The translations under genes and the position numbers were made by a program. Shown here piece by piece: positions 9,144-18,926 of a stretch of 64,000 nt of DNA (position 1 is the first letter of the stretch; each line of letters starts with the position of its first letter). Source of the DNA: Ruegeria sp. R13_0 (lineage in GTDB: Bacteria; Pseudomonadota; Alphaproteobacteria; Rhodobacterales; Rhodobacteraceae); NCBI RefSeq assembly GCF_017743995.1, contig NZ_JAGHRB010000004.1, forward strand, positions 248,001-312,000, read 5' to 3'. A model generated the notes under the pieces. That model was not told where the DNA came from. It worked only from the letters and a program-made list of their open reading frames with translations, and made no database searches.

Positions 9144-9935
9144 ATGTCTGAACTTGCAATTGACCGCGAAATTGACCGCTCGAAGATGCAGGTGAGCGAC
9201 GAGGTCGCCATCGACATCAACGGAATGAACAAGTGGTACGGCTCGTTTCACGTGCTGCGCGACATCAATCTGACCGTCAACCAAGGCGAACGGATTGTTA
9301 TCGCGGGCCCGTCGGGCTCGGGCAAATCCACCTTGATCCGCTGCCTGAATGCGCTGGAAGAACACCAGCAGGGCAAGATCGTGGTGGATGGGATTGAACT
9401 GTCGAATGACCTGAAAAACATCGACAAGATCCGGTCCGAGGTTGGTATGGTGTTTCAGCACTTCAACCTGTTCCCGCATCTGACCATTCTGGAGAACTGC
9501 ACGCTGGCCCCGATCTGGGTGCGCAAGACGCCCAAGAAAGAGGCCGAAGAGCGCGCGATGCATTTCCTTGAGAAGGTGAAGATCCCAGATCAGGCGCTGA
9601 AGTATCCCGGGCAGCTGTCCGGTGGTCAGCAGCAGCGTGTGGCGATTGCCCGTTCGCTTTGCATGATGCCGCGGATCATGCTGTTCGATGAACCGACCTC
9701 AGCGCTGGATCCCGAGATGATCAAAGAGGTGCTCGACACCATGATCGAACTGGCCGAAGAAGGCATGACCATGCTCTGTGTGACCCACGAGATGGGCTTT
9801 GCCCGTCAGGTCGCCAACCGCGTGATCTTTATGGATGCCGGGCAGATCGTGGAACAGAACGAACCGGAAGAGTTCTTCAACAACCCCAAGAGCGAACGCA
9901 CCAAGCTGTTCCTCAGCCAGATCCTCGGACACTGA
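9144..9935 (+). CDS. aapP: general L-amino acid ABC transporter, ATP-binding protein
   Basis: A 263-residue ABC ATPase. Walker [11 protein letters not shown]-loop [10 protein letters not shown], signature LSGGQQQR, Walker [14 protein letters not shown] and the switch His in CVTHEMGF are all intact. This is the polar amino acid uptake (GlnQ/HisP-like) subgroup, and the position after aapJQM identifies it as AapP. The extra 20-residue N-terminal extension is normal for AapP. An intrinsic terminator follows. Confidence 0.96.
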   Translation: MSELAIDREIDRSKMQVSDEVAIDINGMNKWYGSFHVLRDINLTVNQGERIVIAGPSGSGKSTLIRCLNALEEHQQGKIVVDGIELSNDLKNIDKIRSEVGMVFQHFNLFPHLTILENCTLAPIWVRKTPKKEAEERAMHFLEKVKIPDQALKYPGQLSGGQQQRVAIARSLCMMPRIMLFDEPTSALDPEMIKEVLDTMIELAEEGMTMLCVTHEMGFARQVANRVIFMDAGQIVEQNEPEEFFNNPKSERTKLFLSQILGH

Positions 9936-9953
9936 TCGAGATTACATCAAAGG

Positions 9954-9982
9954 AAAAGGCGGGGTTTTGCCCCGCCTTTTTT
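9954..9982 (+). terminator. Intrinsic terminator of the aap operon
   Basis: An 11-bp GC-rich inverted repeat (AAAAGGCGGGG ... CCCCGCCTTTT) followed by a T-run lies about 20 bases after the aapP stop. It ends the aap transcript. The next gene is on the opposite strand and ends at its edge, so the hairpin may serve both directions. Confidence 0.9.
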
Positions 9983-10479
9983 CATTTCAGAAGCTCGCGC
10001 GGGATCGCGAAGCCCAAGACCTTGCCGCTTTGCTTCTGGATGTCGGACCACTTGTCGATCTCAAACTGGATCACCGTTGTGGCGCAGGTCGGGTAGTCAT
10101 GGAACCGAGCGTGCTCAGGCGCGGTTTCGACAAGCTGAGCTGCGAATTGGGCGATCCCGGGGTTGTGACCTAGCATCATCACGGTTCGGCCCGTTGCCGT
10201 CTTCAACTCTGCCAGCATCGCATCTGGCCCCGCCAGATAGAGGTCATAGGCGTAGTAGGCGTTTTCAGCATGCAGGCCCATGTGGTCCCAGGTCTCGCGC
10301 GTGCGGACCGAGTTCGAGCTCAGAAGCTCATCCGGGACCCAACCATTTTTCTTGAGCCAAGACCCAATCGCTGGGGCTGAGGCGCGCCCGCGTTTGTTCA
10401 GTGGCCTCTCATGATCGCTAAGGTTGGGTTCATCCCAGCTGGACTTGGCATGGCGGGTCAGGATCAGGGTGTGTATCAT
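9982..10479 (-). CDS. SixA-like histidine phosphatase family protein
   Basis: A 165-residue phosphoglycerate-mutase-fold phosphatase. The catalytic RHG-type motif reads LTRHAKSSWD at residues 7-16, and the second catalytic His is in MMLGHNPG. This small single-domain form resembles SixA, which removes phosphate from phosphohistidine on HPt domains or PTS proteins; the true substrate is not readable. The ATG overlaps the stop of the upstream Fe-S gene (ATGA). A 30-residue longer frame is mostly the end of that gene's shadow. Confidence 0.85.
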   Translation of the reverse strand: MIHTLILTRHAKSSWDEPNLSDHERPLNKRGRASAPAIGSWLKKNGWVPDELLSSNSVRTRETWDHMGLHAENAYYAYDLYLAGPDAMLAELKTATGRTVMMLGHNPGIAQFAAQLVETAPEHARFHDYPTCATTVIQFEIDKWSDIQKQSGKVLGFAIPRELLK

Positions 10480-11150
10480 GACGGATGAAAGGCCCTCATA
10501 TGATGTGCGGATTGGTCCGGGTCTCGGCCTGCGCGGGCGCTGACCGGGCAGGAGAGGCGCGCGAGGCATCCTCCGGTCATGCAGACCTGCCCCTCGGGCG
10601 TGGCTAGGTGAGCGTGGCAGGCCTCGACATTGTAGAAGCTCTGATCATTCAGCGCCCCCACAGGGCAGGTTTGTGTGCAAGGCGCTGCGCATGAGGTGCA
10701 TGGCGAAGGGGCGGTTGCCAGGGGTATTGGGAATTCGTCGGCGAAATGAAGCGCGCCGCGGAGCGAGATCATCATGCCCATCTGGTCATGTACCAGCGCG
10801 CCCACCGGGCTGCTGAAGGTCCGCCCTGATTTCAACGCCCAGTCGATGAACGGCGCGTAGGGAGGGCCGCCAAAGGGGAAATGTGCCTCGGCACCCAAGT
10901 CCTGTGCCAATTGCCCAACCACACGGAGGGACCAGCGATCGACCGGGTCCTTGCCCTGCCATTCCGGCGCGGCTTTCAACTGGGGCCAGAACTCGGGCCC
11001 TGCGCCCAGTAGGATCAGCGTTCCGCCATCCAGTTGTTTCGCTTGAACCTGACGCGGGTGCAGCGCGCCCATGACAATCAGCCCAACCCGCTGAGCTGCG
11101 TGTTCGACACGATCATAACTGTGGCGAGAGGAGGCGGGCTGTTGGGTCAT
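10476..11150 (-). CDS. ferredoxin-type 4Fe-4S protein, QueG C-terminal-like
   Basis: A 224-residue protein with cysteines C151, C154, C158 and C162 forming a CxxCxxxCxxxCP cluster motif, and a second Cys group near residues 190-200 (VCMTGGC...SCPV). This cluster layout resembles the Fe-S half of epoxyqueuosine reductase QueG, but the protein is much shorter than QueG and lacks its cobalamin domain, so I would call it a ferredoxin-like protein of unknown partner. It is translationally coupled to the downstream phosphatase by an ATGA overlap. Confidence 0.75.
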   Translation of the reverse strand: MTQQPASSRHSYDRVEHAAQRVGLIVMGALHPRQVQAKQLDGGTLILLGAGPEFWPQLKAAPEWQGKDPVDRWSLRVVGQLAQDLGAEAHFPFGGPPYAPFIDWALKSGRTFSSPVGALVHDQMGMMISLRGALHFADEFPIPLATAPSPCTSCAAPCTQTCPVGALNDQSFYNVEACHAHLATPEGQVCMTGGCLARLSCPVSARAGRDPDQSAHHMRAFHPS

Positions 11151-11168
11151 ATCTCCTCCGATTTGGCA

Positions 11169-12032
11169 CTAGTCGGGGCGTATCAGCGATCCGGCACCGT
11201 GTTCGGTGAACAGCTCCAGCAGGACCGCGTTGGGCGCGCGTCCGTCCAGAATAACCACCGCGCGCACTCCACTATGCAGCGCATCCAGCGCGGTTTCGGT
11301 CTTGGGGATCATACCACCGGCAATCGTCCCTTCCAGAGTCATTTCACGGATCTGACCGGCCTTCAGCTCGGTCACCACCTCTCCGGCGGCGTTCTTGACG
11401 CCCGACACGTCCGTCAGCAGCAGCAACCGGTCGGCCTTGAGCGCGGATGCGATGGCACCGGCGGCCGTGTCGCCATTGATGTTGAAGGTCTCTCCCTCGG
11501 TGCCCGCGCCAAGCGGTGCGATGACCGGGATGACGTCATGCGAGAACAGGTCGTGCAGGACCTTGGGGTCCATCTTCGACGGAGACCCCACAAAGCCCAG
11601 TGAAGGATCGGTCTGTTCGCAGGTCATCAGATTGGCGTCCTTGCCTGACAGGCCCACAGCGGTACCGCCCTGACGGTTGATCGCCTGCACGATCCGCTTG
11701 TTCACAAGGCCGGAGAGGACCATCTCGACCACTTCGACCGTCGCTTTGTCGGTGACGCGCTTGCCGCCCACAAACTCGGACTGGATGTCCAGCTGTTTGA
11801 GCATCGCGTTGATCATCGGTCCACCGCCATGCACAATCACTGGGTTCACACCGACCTGCCGCATCAGCACGACGTCGCGGGCAAAGCTGTCCATCGCCTC
11901 GTCGCTGCCCATGGCATGGCCGCCCAGTTTGATGACGACAATCGCGCCATCGTAGCGCTGCAAATAGGGCAACGCGCTGTTCAGGGTTGCGGCGGTGGCG
12001 ATCCAATCCCGGTTCATGTCTCGTGTCTTCAT
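11169..12032 (-). CDS. argB: acetylglutamate kinase
   Basis: A 287-residue amino-acid kinase. It phosphorylates N-acetyl-L-glutamate, the second step of arginine synthesis. Visible family blocks are [10 protein letters not shown] (ATP site), [34 protein letters not shown] and [13 protein letters not shown] near the C-terminus. Length is standard. It is separated from the Fe-S gene by 18 bases and from the PepSY gene upstream by about 110 bases, so it may have its own promoter. Confidence 0.97.
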   Translation of the reverse strand: MKTRDMNRDWIATAATLNSALPYLQRYDGAIVVIKLGGHAMGSDEAMDSFARDVVLMRQVGVNPVIVHGGGPMINAMLKQLDIQSEFVGGKRVTDKATVEVVEMVLSGLVNKRIVQAINRQGGTAVGLSGKDANLMTCEQTDPSLGFVGSPSKMDPKVLHDLFSHDVIPVIAPLGAGTEGETFNINGDTAAGAIASALKADRLLLLTDVSGVKNAAGEVVTELKAGQIREMTLEGTIAGGMIPKTETALDALHSGVRAVVILDGRAPNAVLLELFTEHGAGSLIRPD

Positions 12033-12146
12033 GGCTGTCAGTCCTCTGATCCACCCTGTTAGGGCGTTTGGACCGGGCTGCCAAGACCATACCGCCGCAA
12101 ATGCGGCTATGGGGGTCGCGCCGGGTTGGCGCGGCCCCTGTTCAGA

Positions 12147-13550
12147 TCAGCTCATCGCGCGTTTCATCGCGGGAATATTGCTTAGGATCAGCAAGTCGAA
12201 GGCCAGTACAACCAGCAACGTCAGCCCTACCAGCGGGAACGCCATAGCTGTGAACAGCCCGATCAGGACCGCCCCTTTCCACATTGGGAGTTCCGCCGGC
12301 ATCGGAGGCGCCGCCAGACGACGCGCCTTTTGTGGGCGGCGCTTGACCCACATCACCACGCCTGAGTCGCAGACGAAGATGACCGACAGGCAGAACACCA
12401 CGTTGAGAATGAAGTTCCACGTGCCCATCAACCCCATATGGAATGGGATTCCGACTGCCATGGATTTGCCCATCAGCGAATAGTCCTCATACCGGACATC
12501 GGCCAGGATTTTGCCGGTGTACTGGTCGACATGGACAGTTCGGTCGTTCACCGGATCGGTCGAGTCGCTGCTCATGCTGTCGCGGTTGAGTGTCCAGACG
12601 CCATCCTCGCCGCCCGGATAGGCCACTCGGAATCGTCCGCTCATCTCTAATGCCGTCCCCAAAGCGACCAGGGCGTCGATATCGATCACAGTCCCTTCTG
12701 GCACGCCCTCAATGCCCGCGCCAGAGCCAGAGGCAGGCATGGGTGTTTGCTCTAGCGCCCAGGGGACGTCGTTCTGATGACCGTGGTTCATGCTGGCGTG
12801 GGTTTCATCCGACAAGGGTACGTTGTCCCACTTCTCGGCTGGGAAGCTGCTCCAGGGTTGAACGATCATACCGCCCCAGACCCCGGCCCAAGACAGACCT
12901 GAGACAAGGAAGACGACCAGCAAGAGCGACATCCAGAAGCCGACCACTGCGTGCAGGGACTTCCACAACGCGCGCCCTCGCGCCTTGAGGTTGGGCACAA
13001 ATGCCGCCATCGCATTGCTGCGCGGCCACCATAGATAGAGACCGGTGAACACCAGAACGAGGCTCAATCCTGCCGCGATTTCAAGGATGCGGTCCCCAGT
13101 GGTACCGATCAGAAGGGTCGAGTGGATATTGTCCGCCAGATCATACCATCCGGCGCGGCGATCCCAGATTTCCAGAACCTGACCTGCGTAGGGGTCAACC
13201 GCGACCAAGCGTTGGCCTTCATCGGTTTTGATGCGGAAGACGGTGGCCAGATCCTCGGCCTTGGGGCCGATCCATTCGACGACCTGCCCGGGAACCTCGG
13301 CCAAAGCGACTTCGGCCTGTTGCGAGACGGGCAGGGCTTTGCCTTCGACCGTGACGGCGATCTTCTCACCATCGCGCCCGTCAAACTGAGTGATAAACAT
13401 CATCATCAAACCGGTGACGGCGAGGATGATCAGAAACGGGATTACGAAAATCCCGGCGTAGAAGTGCCACCGCCACGCGGCGAAGTAGAATTTTTGCGCA
13501 GCTGTATTCTGCATCGGGGCTGTGCCCGAAGTTTGGCTATCCATTGCCAT
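12147..13550 (-). CDS. PepSY-associated transmembrane protein
   Basis: A 467-residue inner-membrane protein. Four to five hydrophobic segments are visible: one near residues 30-55, two around 160-175 and 200-225, and a pair in the C-terminal 120 residues. Periplasmic PepSY-like portions lie between them (YAGQVLEIWDRRAGWYDL, HVDQYTGKILADVRY). The family is linked to iron or copper uptake and reduction. The next upstream gene on the same strand encodes a small DUF2946-like protein, a frequent neighbour in metal-related loci, but no substrate can be named. Confidence 0.85.
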   Translation of the reverse strand: MAMDSQTSGTAPMQNTAAQKFYFAAWRWHFYAGIFVIPFLIILAVTGLMMMFITQFDGRDGEKIAVTVEGKALPVSQQAEVALAEVPGQVVEWIGPKAEDLATVFRIKTDEGQRLVAVDPYAGQVLEIWDRRAGWYDLADNIHSTLLIGTTGDRILEIAAGLSLVLVFTGLYLWWPRSNAMAAFVPNLKARGRALWKSLHAVVGFWMSLLLVVFLVSGLSWAGVWGGMIVQPWSSFPAEKWDNVPLSDETHASMNHGHQNDVPWALEQTPMPASGSGAGIEGVPEGTVIDIDALVALGTALEMSGRFRVAYPGGEDGVWTLNRDSMSSDSTDPVNDRTVHVDQYTGKILADVRYEDYSLMGKSMAVGIPFHMGLMGTWNFILNVVFCLSVIFVCDSGVVMWVKRRPQKARRLAAPPMPAELPMWKGAVLIGLFTAMAFPLVGLTLLVVLAFDLLILSNIPAMKRAMS

Positions 13551-13619
13551 TTGAAATCTCCATTTACAGACAGCCCTCGCGCGTTGGTACGCGCAGGGTC
13601 AAAACAAGGTTTCGCTGTT

Positions 13620-13988
13620 TCAGGAGAAGCGGGGTGGTCCCCGCGCATCATAGCGGGCGTAAAACCCCGCACTGCGATGGGTAAAATCGGATTGATCCCA
13701 ACGCGGCTGCATCTGGAAATCTGCCGGAATGATCAACTCAAACCCGGGCAAATTGGCATCCGCAGTGAGCCCCGCAAAAGGGCACATGGAGCGCGTGTCG
13801 TGCTCGTCATGGATTGGGTTGTCCGGGTCCAGATCGACCCATTGCTCGACCGTCCCCTCGCCGGTGCAAAGCACCAGTAGGATCTTGCCGTCATTGCCCT
13901 GCGCCGGCATCCAGCCCTGCGGAATTGCACTGGTCGTGAGCAGTGCAAGCAGGGTCAGGACACCAAAGACGCGCAGGATCAGGGTCAT
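13620..13988 (-). CDS. small secreted DUF2946-like protein
   Basis: A 122-residue protein with an N-terminal hydrophobic signal segment (about residues 4-22) and a mature part containing a Cys in VLCTGEGTVE and a second in SMCPFAG. This size and Cys layout recall DUF2946 proteins found beside copper or heme uptake genes; assignment is by overall look only. Its start overlaps the engB stop by 4 bases, and the PepSY gene follows 69 bases later, so the three may be one transcript. Confidence 0.6.
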   Translation of the reverse strand: MTLILRVFGVLTLLALLTTSAIPQGWMPAQGNDGKILLVLCTGEGTVEQWVDLDPDNPIHDEHDTRSMCPFAGLTADANLPGFELIIPADFQMQPRWDQSDFTHRSAGFYARYDARGPPRFS

Positions 13989-14638
13989 TCCAGATGGGCG
14001 ATGATCGAGCGGAGTGTTGGCACCCCATCCCCTTTTTCCGAGGATGTCAGAACGATCTCAGGGTAGGCGGCGGGGTGTTTGGACAGGGCTGTACGAACTT
14101 GGTTCAGCACTTTCTCGCGGTCGTTGGCCTTCACTTTGTCGGCCTTGGTCATGACGCATTGAAAGGTCACGGCGCTGGTGTCCAGCAGCTTCATGATTTC
14201 GTCATCCACGGGTTTCACCCCGTGGCGCGAGTCGATCAGAACAAAGGCCCGACGCAGGGTTTGCCGCCCGCTGAGATACTGTTTCAGCAGTCGCTGCCAT
14301 TTCTCAACCACCTTGACTGGAGCATTGGCGTAGCCATAGCCGGGCAGGTCTACCAGATACAGCTCAGGCCCTTGGGTGAAAAAGTTGATCTCTTGCGTGC
14401 GGCCGGGTGTGTTTGAGGCGCGCGCCAGACCCTTGGTGCCGGTCAGCGCGTTGATCAGGCTGGACTTGCCCACGTTCGAGCGTCCGGCAAAACAGACCTC
14501 AAGCCGGTCGGGGGCGGGCAGGCCGTTCATTGCGACGACGCCTTTGACGAACTCGGATTCACCTGCAAACAGCTTGCGCCCACGCTCCAGCGCGAACGCG
14601 TCAGGATCTTCGGCCAGAGGGAAGGGCAGGGCAGTCAT
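13985..14638 (-). CDS. engB: ribosome biogenesis GTP-binding protein YihA/YsxC
   Basis: A 217-residue small GTPase needed for large ribosomal subunit assembly. The G motifs are in order: G1 GRSNVGKSSLI, G2/G3 region TPGRTQEINFF and DLPGYGYA, G4 TKADKV, and G5 as LTSSEKGDG. It sits in the yidC-MOSC-engB run, overlapping the MOSC gene stop (ATGA) upstream and the DUF2946-like gene downstream, which implies tight coupling. Confidence 0.96.
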   Translation of the reverse strand: MTALPFPLAEDPDAFALERGRKLFAGESEFVKGVVAMNGLPAPDRLEVCFAGRSNVGKSSLINALTGTKGLARASNTPGRTQEINFFTQGPELYLVDLPGYGYANAPVKVVEKWQRLLKQYLSGRQTLRRAFVLIDSRHGVKPVDDEIMKLLDTSAVTFQCVMTKADKVKANDREKVLNQVRTALSKHPAAYPEIVLTSSEKGDGVPTLRSIIAHLE

Positions 14639-15372
14639 AGCAGTTGAACCTTATCGTCGATGCGGATCTCACCGCCTCGGATCACCTCGGCATAAACACC
14701 GAAATCCTGATGGCCCCAACTGTTCAGGGCACCAAGGGTATCTGCATCCCGCTCGCCCGTGTCAGGGTTGGCGGTGGTTGCCAGACAGCGCGTTATCCGT
14801 TCGCGGACGTGGAACACGGCCCGTCCAATCTGAACGTCACGCCCAAGCCAGTCGAACTCCTCCCACAGGGGCAGGCCATTGAACCAGATATTGCCGCGCC
14901 AGCGTATCGGCGACAACTCCTGGCCCAGCTTCTGTTCGACCGCGCGGTGGCTGGCCATGTTGCACAGGCTGATCGAGGGGAAATCACTGTCGGTCATGCC
15001 CCGACCGGGCACACGCACGATCCGTGCGGAGGCGGCGCGATCCGCAGGCATCAGTGGTTTGACCCACTCCAAAAACACGTCCTGCTGGGTATCGGGTGCA
15101 AAACTCAGATCCGGACGATCAGGGTGGCGCAGGGTCACGCGGTCGCCGTGGGATTCGGCCGAGATCGCCATCAGCTTGGGCGCCTTCGCGCCGCGGCTGA
15201 AATTGGTGCAAGGTGCCCATTCCGAGCCGTCGGTTTTGGCAGCCTCATGCGCGACGGCCCAAACACGATCCCCGGGCATGGTTTGCCCGGGGAGTAGAGT
15301 GATCTCGGTCAGGGCTTCGCGCCCATGGCTCTTGATCGGGTGCCGCCAGATGGCTGAGACCTGCCCGCTCAT
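14635..15372 (-). CDS. MOSC domain-containing protein
   Basis: A 245-residue protein made of an N-terminal MOSC beta-barrel region (IWRHPIKSHGREAL) and the MOSC domain with the conserved Cys in ITRCLATTANPDTGERD. MOSC proteins bind or transfer sulfur carried by molybdenum cofactor; the N-terminal part is like those of MOCOS and mARC proteins. The ATG overlaps the yidC stop by 3 bases. A longer open frame upstream is only the shadow of yidC. Confidence 0.9.
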   Translation of the reverse strand: MSGQVSAIWRHPIKSHGREALTEITLLPGQTMPGDRVWAVAHEAAKTDGSEWAPCTNFSRGAKAPKLMAISAESHGDRVTLRHPDRPDLSFAPDTQQDVFLEWVKPLMPADRAASARIVRVPGRGMTDSDFPSISLCNMASHRAVEQKLGQELSPIRWRGNIWFNGLPLWEEFDWLGRDVQIGRAVFHVRERITRCLATTANPDTGERDADTLGALNSWGHQDFGVYAEVIRGGEIRIDDKVQLL

Positions 15373-17198
15373 TTGCCGTCCGTCTTTGGCGTTTTCTTGA
15401 AGCCGGACTTGATGTTGCCGAACACGTCCGGCGTATAGCCTTGGCTGCGCATGATCAGATATTGCTGGGTGAAGGTGATGGTGTTGTTGGCAATCCAGTA
15501 AACCACCAGACCGCTGGCAAACCCGCCCAGCATGAACATGAAGACCCACGGCATCCAGGCAAAGATCATCGCCTGCGTCGGATCGGTTGGTGCCGGGTTC
15601 AGCTTTTGCTGCAGCCACATCGAGATACCCAGCAGCAGGGGCAGGATCCCGATAAAGATCAGCGCAAGGAAGCTTTCGGGCGCGGGTGCGGCCCAGGGCA
15701 ACAAGCCAAACAAGTTGTAGATCGAGGTCGGGTCCGGCGCGCTGAGGTCCTGGAACGGACCAAACCACGGGGCCTGACGCAGCTCGATGGTGACGAAAAT
15801 CACCTTGTACAGCGAGAAGAATATCGGGATTTGCATCAGGATCGGCAAACAGCCTGCGGCGGGATTTACCTTTTCCTTCTTGTACAGCTCCATCATGCCC
15901 TGCTGCATCTTCTGGCGGTCGTCGCCTGCGGCTTCTTTCAGGGCCTCCATCTGCGGCTGAAGCTCCTTCATCTTCGCCATCGAGACGTAGGATTTGAACG
16001 CCAGCGGGAACAGGATCGCCTTGATGATCAGCGTCAGGCCGATGATGGACCACCCCATGTTGCCGATCAGAAGGTTGATGTTGTGCAGCAGCCAGAAGAT
16101 CGGTTTCGTCAGGAAGAAGAACCAACCCCAGTCGATGCTGTCGATGAATTTCTGAACGCCCTCGGATTGGTATTCCCGAATGGCTTCCCATTCCTTCGCA
16201 CCCGCGAACAGGCGGGTGCTGACCTCTTCCGTTGCACCCGGAGCCACGGTCAGGGTCGGAAGTACGGTTTCGGTCTGATAGATTTTACGGCGCGAGTCGT
16301 ATTTTGCGGCTGCTTTGAAGGCCGATCCGGGCTCGGGGATCAGCGTGGTCATCCAGTAGTGATCGGTGAACCCGATCCAGCCGTCCTCTTTGACCTGATA
16401 GACTTCGGCCTGAGCGCGTTCGTTCGGGTCGATGTCGAAGTCGCGGACATCTCCATAGTCGACCTCGGTCAAGGTTCCGTCGGCCATGCCAATCACGCCT
16501 TCATGCAGGATGAAGAAGTTCTTGAGCCCCGGCAGATCGCCGCCTTCGCCGATGCCATGGCGGGCCAGAATGCCATAAGGGGCCATGCTGACTTCGGCGC
16601 CAGTGGCGTTTTCGACCGATTGGGTCACCGAGAACATGTAGTTTTCGTCCACCGAGACTGTGCGGCGGAAGGTCAGGCCGTTGCCGTTGTCCCACGCTAG
16701 TGTGATGGGGGTGTCCACGCCCAATGTCTCGCCCTGCTCAAGGGTCCAAAGGGTGTTGGGGCCGGGTACGTCCGTGCCGCTCACGCCGGATCCGGGGGCC
16801 CAACCATAGAGGGCGTAATAGGCCGAGTCCGACCCGACAGGGGCCAGGAGTTCGACGATCGGTGCGTCTTCCTCAAGCGAGACTTTGTAGTCCTTCAGGA
16901 ACAGCTCATCAATGCGGCCGCCCGACAGCGACAGGCTGCCTTTTAGACGGGGCGTATCAATCGAAACGCGCGGCGCTTGTTCTTCGGGCTGGGCTTCTTC
17001 CGCGGTCGCGGTTGCCTCGCCGACCGTTCCGGTGCCGCTTGCGCTGGGCGTTTGAATCTCGGACCCTTCGGTTGCTGCAATCTCGGTCTGTTCCGTTCCG
17101 GGCGTGGGTTCCGGCGGAGGGAACAACACGAACCAGACCAGGATCACGAGAAAGCTGAGCGCGGTTGCAAGGATGAGATTCTTGTTCTGATCGTCCAT
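15369..17198 (-). CDS. yidC: membrane protein insertase YidC
   Basis: A 609-residue insertase that places proteins in the inner membrane with or without SecYEG. It starts MDDQNKNLILATALSFLVI with an N-terminal anchor, has a large periplasmic beta domain (about 60-350), and ends with the conserved five-helix core. The hydrophilic-groove Arg lies in the NMGWSI-FKSYVSMAKMKELQP region, and PAAGCLPILMQIPIFF is present. The start was set at the MDDQ ATG; the 28-residue upstream extension is not family-like. Confidence 0.96.
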   Translation of the reverse strand: MDDQNKNLILATALSFLVILVWFVLFPPPEPTPGTEQTEIAATEGSEIQTPSASGTGTVGEATATAEEAQPEEQAPRVSIDTPRLKGSLSLSGGRIDELFLKDYKVSLEEDAPIVELLAPVGSDSAYYALYGWAPGSGVSGTDVPGPNTLWTLEQGETLGVDTPITLAWDNGNGLTFRRTVSVDENYMFSVTQSVENATGAEVSMAPYGILARHGIGEGGDLPGLKNFFILHEGVIGMADGTLTEVDYGDVRDFDIDPNERAQAEVYQVKEDGWIGFTDHYWMTTLIPEPGSAFKAAAKYDSRRKIYQTETVLPTLTVAPGATEEVSTRLFAGAKEWEAIREYQSEGVQKFIDSIDWGWFFFLTKPIFWLLHNINLLIGNMGWSIIGLTLIIKAILFPLAFKSYVSMAKMKELQPQMEALKEAAGDDRQKMQQGMMELYKKEKVNPAAGCLPILMQIPIFFSLYKVIFVTIELRQAPWFGPFQDLSAPDPTSIYNLFGLLPWAAPAPESFLALIFIGILPLLLGISMWLQQKLNPAPTDPTQAMIFAWMPWVFMFMLGGFASGLVVYWIANNTITFTQQYLIMRSQGYTPDVFGNIKSGFKKTPKTDGK

Positions 17199-17324
17199 CT
17201 GGGACAGCCACCTTGAGCAGTGAAAGACACCCGCAGGGTTCAACAGAGTGCAGGCCCAAAGGTCAAGCGGAATCGGCTGCAAATTCGTCGCGCCGTGGCA
17301 TTCCGGGGCACTCTTTCACGGAAT

Positions 17325-18860
17325 TCAGCGGGTTTGGCGTCCGATTTTCGGAACCCCGTTCATCTTGCCGTTATGCGCGGCCATCCAGTCCAGCGTCTTT
17401 TCGAACGGCATTGGCTTGCCGATACCAAAGCCCTGCACGTGATCACATCCAAGTTGGGCCATCACGGCATGTTCCCCCGGTGTTTCGACTCCTTCCGCCA
17501 GCGTCTCGAGATTCAAGCGTTCGGCCATGGTCAGGATGGCGCTGGCCATCTGTTGCTGACTGGGGTCCTGATCGGACTTGGCAACGAATGAGCGGTCGAT
17601 TTTGATCCGCGTGACATTGAACCGCTTGATCGACGCGATCGAGGCATGCCCGGTGCCGAAATCATCCAGATCGATACAGCACCCCAAAGCCGCAAGGCCC
17701 GTGACATTACGGGTGATCACGTCGTCGGGACGGCGGGAAAAGACGGTCTCTAACACTTCGACGGTCAGCCGGTCGGGGGTCAGGTCGAATTGATCAAGCT
17801 CCCATTTGAGGCGGTCGATCAAGCCCGGTGCGCGCAGCTCATCCGAGGAGAAGTTGACGCCCATACGCGGCACAATAACGCCCGCCTTGTCCCACGCCCG
17901 CATGGCGGTGAAGGCGTGGTGCCGGATGGCCTGACCCAGACGCTCCATCAGGTCGGCTTGCTCGGCAAAGGGCAGGAACACTTGTGGGCTTAGCACGCCT
18001 TTTTGCGGATGTTCCCAGCGGGCCAGCGCCTCAAAACCCGTGACGCGGCCAGTATCTGTGGACACCTGTGGTTGGAACCACGGGCGGATATCGCCATGAT
18101 CCAGTGCCGCCTCGAACTCCTTGCGCAGATTGCTGCGGACCAGTGACCTGCGCCGGGTTTCAGAGGAATAGGCCCGAATCGTCGAAGGCCCACTGCGTTG
18201 CGCCTCGGTCAGCGCATCGGTGCTGGCGGCTTTCCAGTCTGCGACCGTATCGTCAGCAATTGTTTTGTTCATGCTGAACCCAATCGAACAGGTCAGGTAG
18301 AGGCCGATTCCATTGAGCATGATCGGCTCTTCTACTGCAGACTGGATGCGCCCGGACATCTGAATGCAGGCCTCGAGATCCAGTTGCTGCGACGGATGCA
18401 AGCCGATCATCAGGCCGTCATCCCCGACCAACATCGCAATGTCATCGTCGCGGATCATCGACAGAACGCGGCTACAGAACTGCTGGTGGATGTGATCGGC
18501 GGCGGCCTGGCCGTGAATATCCACAACCTCGGAAAAGCCGTCGATTGCAATGGCGATGCAGGCTGTGCCAGCTTCTTGCCTTTGCGCGATCTCAAGCTTT
18601 TCTGACAGGGCCAGATTGAACTGATCACTCGGCAGCACACCACCGATTGCCTGCCCTGCGCGCGCTTTTGACTGACTGTTCACAATCCCTGCCACCGCGA
18701 ACATCAACGGCACCCCAAGCGCCACACTGACAAGCGCGCGTTCGCCGCCCAGCCAAAATGCGCCAAGGCTGAGCGCTGGCAGAAAGGCCAGCGCAGATGG
18801 ACCACTGAGGGCAGAGGTCACAGGACGAAGAAAACGGTCAAATTCAGGAAGGTTCCGCAT
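17325..18860 (-). CDS. EAL-domain c-di-GMP phosphodiesterase with degenerate GGDEF domain
   Basis: A 511-residue protein with two N-terminal transmembrane segments (about residues 20-65), a GGDEF-like domain, and a C-terminal EAL domain. The EAL core GFEALARWEHP, the NFSSDELR block and DLDDFGTGHAS are intact, so c-di-GMP hydrolysis is likely. At the GGDEF position the sequence reads VGDDGLMIG, so cyclase activity is not expected; the domain may bind GTP or act as a regulator. I used the ATG at 18860; a TTG 11 codons earlier is possible. Confidence 0.9.
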   Translation of the reverse strand: MRNLPEFDRFLRPVTSALSGPSALAFLPALSLGAFWLGGERALVSVALGVPLMFAVAGIVNSQSKARAGQAIGGVLPSDQFNLALSEKLEIAQRQEAGTACIAIAIDGFSEVVDIHGQAAADHIHQQFCSRVLSMIRDDDIAMLVGDDGLMIGLHPSQQLDLEACIQMSGRIQSAVEEPIMLNGIGLYLTCSIGFSMNKTIADDTVADWKAASTDALTEAQRSGPSTIRAYSSETRRRSLVRSNLRKEFEAALDHGDIRPWFQPQVSTDTGRVTGFEALARWEHPQKGVLSPQVFLPFAEQADLMERLGQAIRHHAFTAMRAWDKAGVIVPRMGVNFSSDELRAPGLIDRLKWELDQFDLTPDRLTVEVLETVFSRRPDDVITRNVTGLAALGCCIDLDDFGTGHASIASIKRFNVTRIKIDRSFVAKSDQDPSQQQMASAILTMAERLNLETLAEGVETPGEHAVMAQLGCDHVQGFGIGKPMPFEKTLDWMAAHNGKMNGVPKIGRQTR

Positions 18861-18926
18861 GTCTATTCCGGGCCTTGGGCATAAAACGCTCAAGGTGAAC
18901 GGTAGGAAACCAGTCTGAGTCAGACG

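Noticed and set aside
14635..16191. 518-residue open frame covering MOSC and part of yidC on the minus strand
   Set aside because: Only the C-terminal part (from 15372) is MOSC; the rest is a shadow of yidC in another frame.
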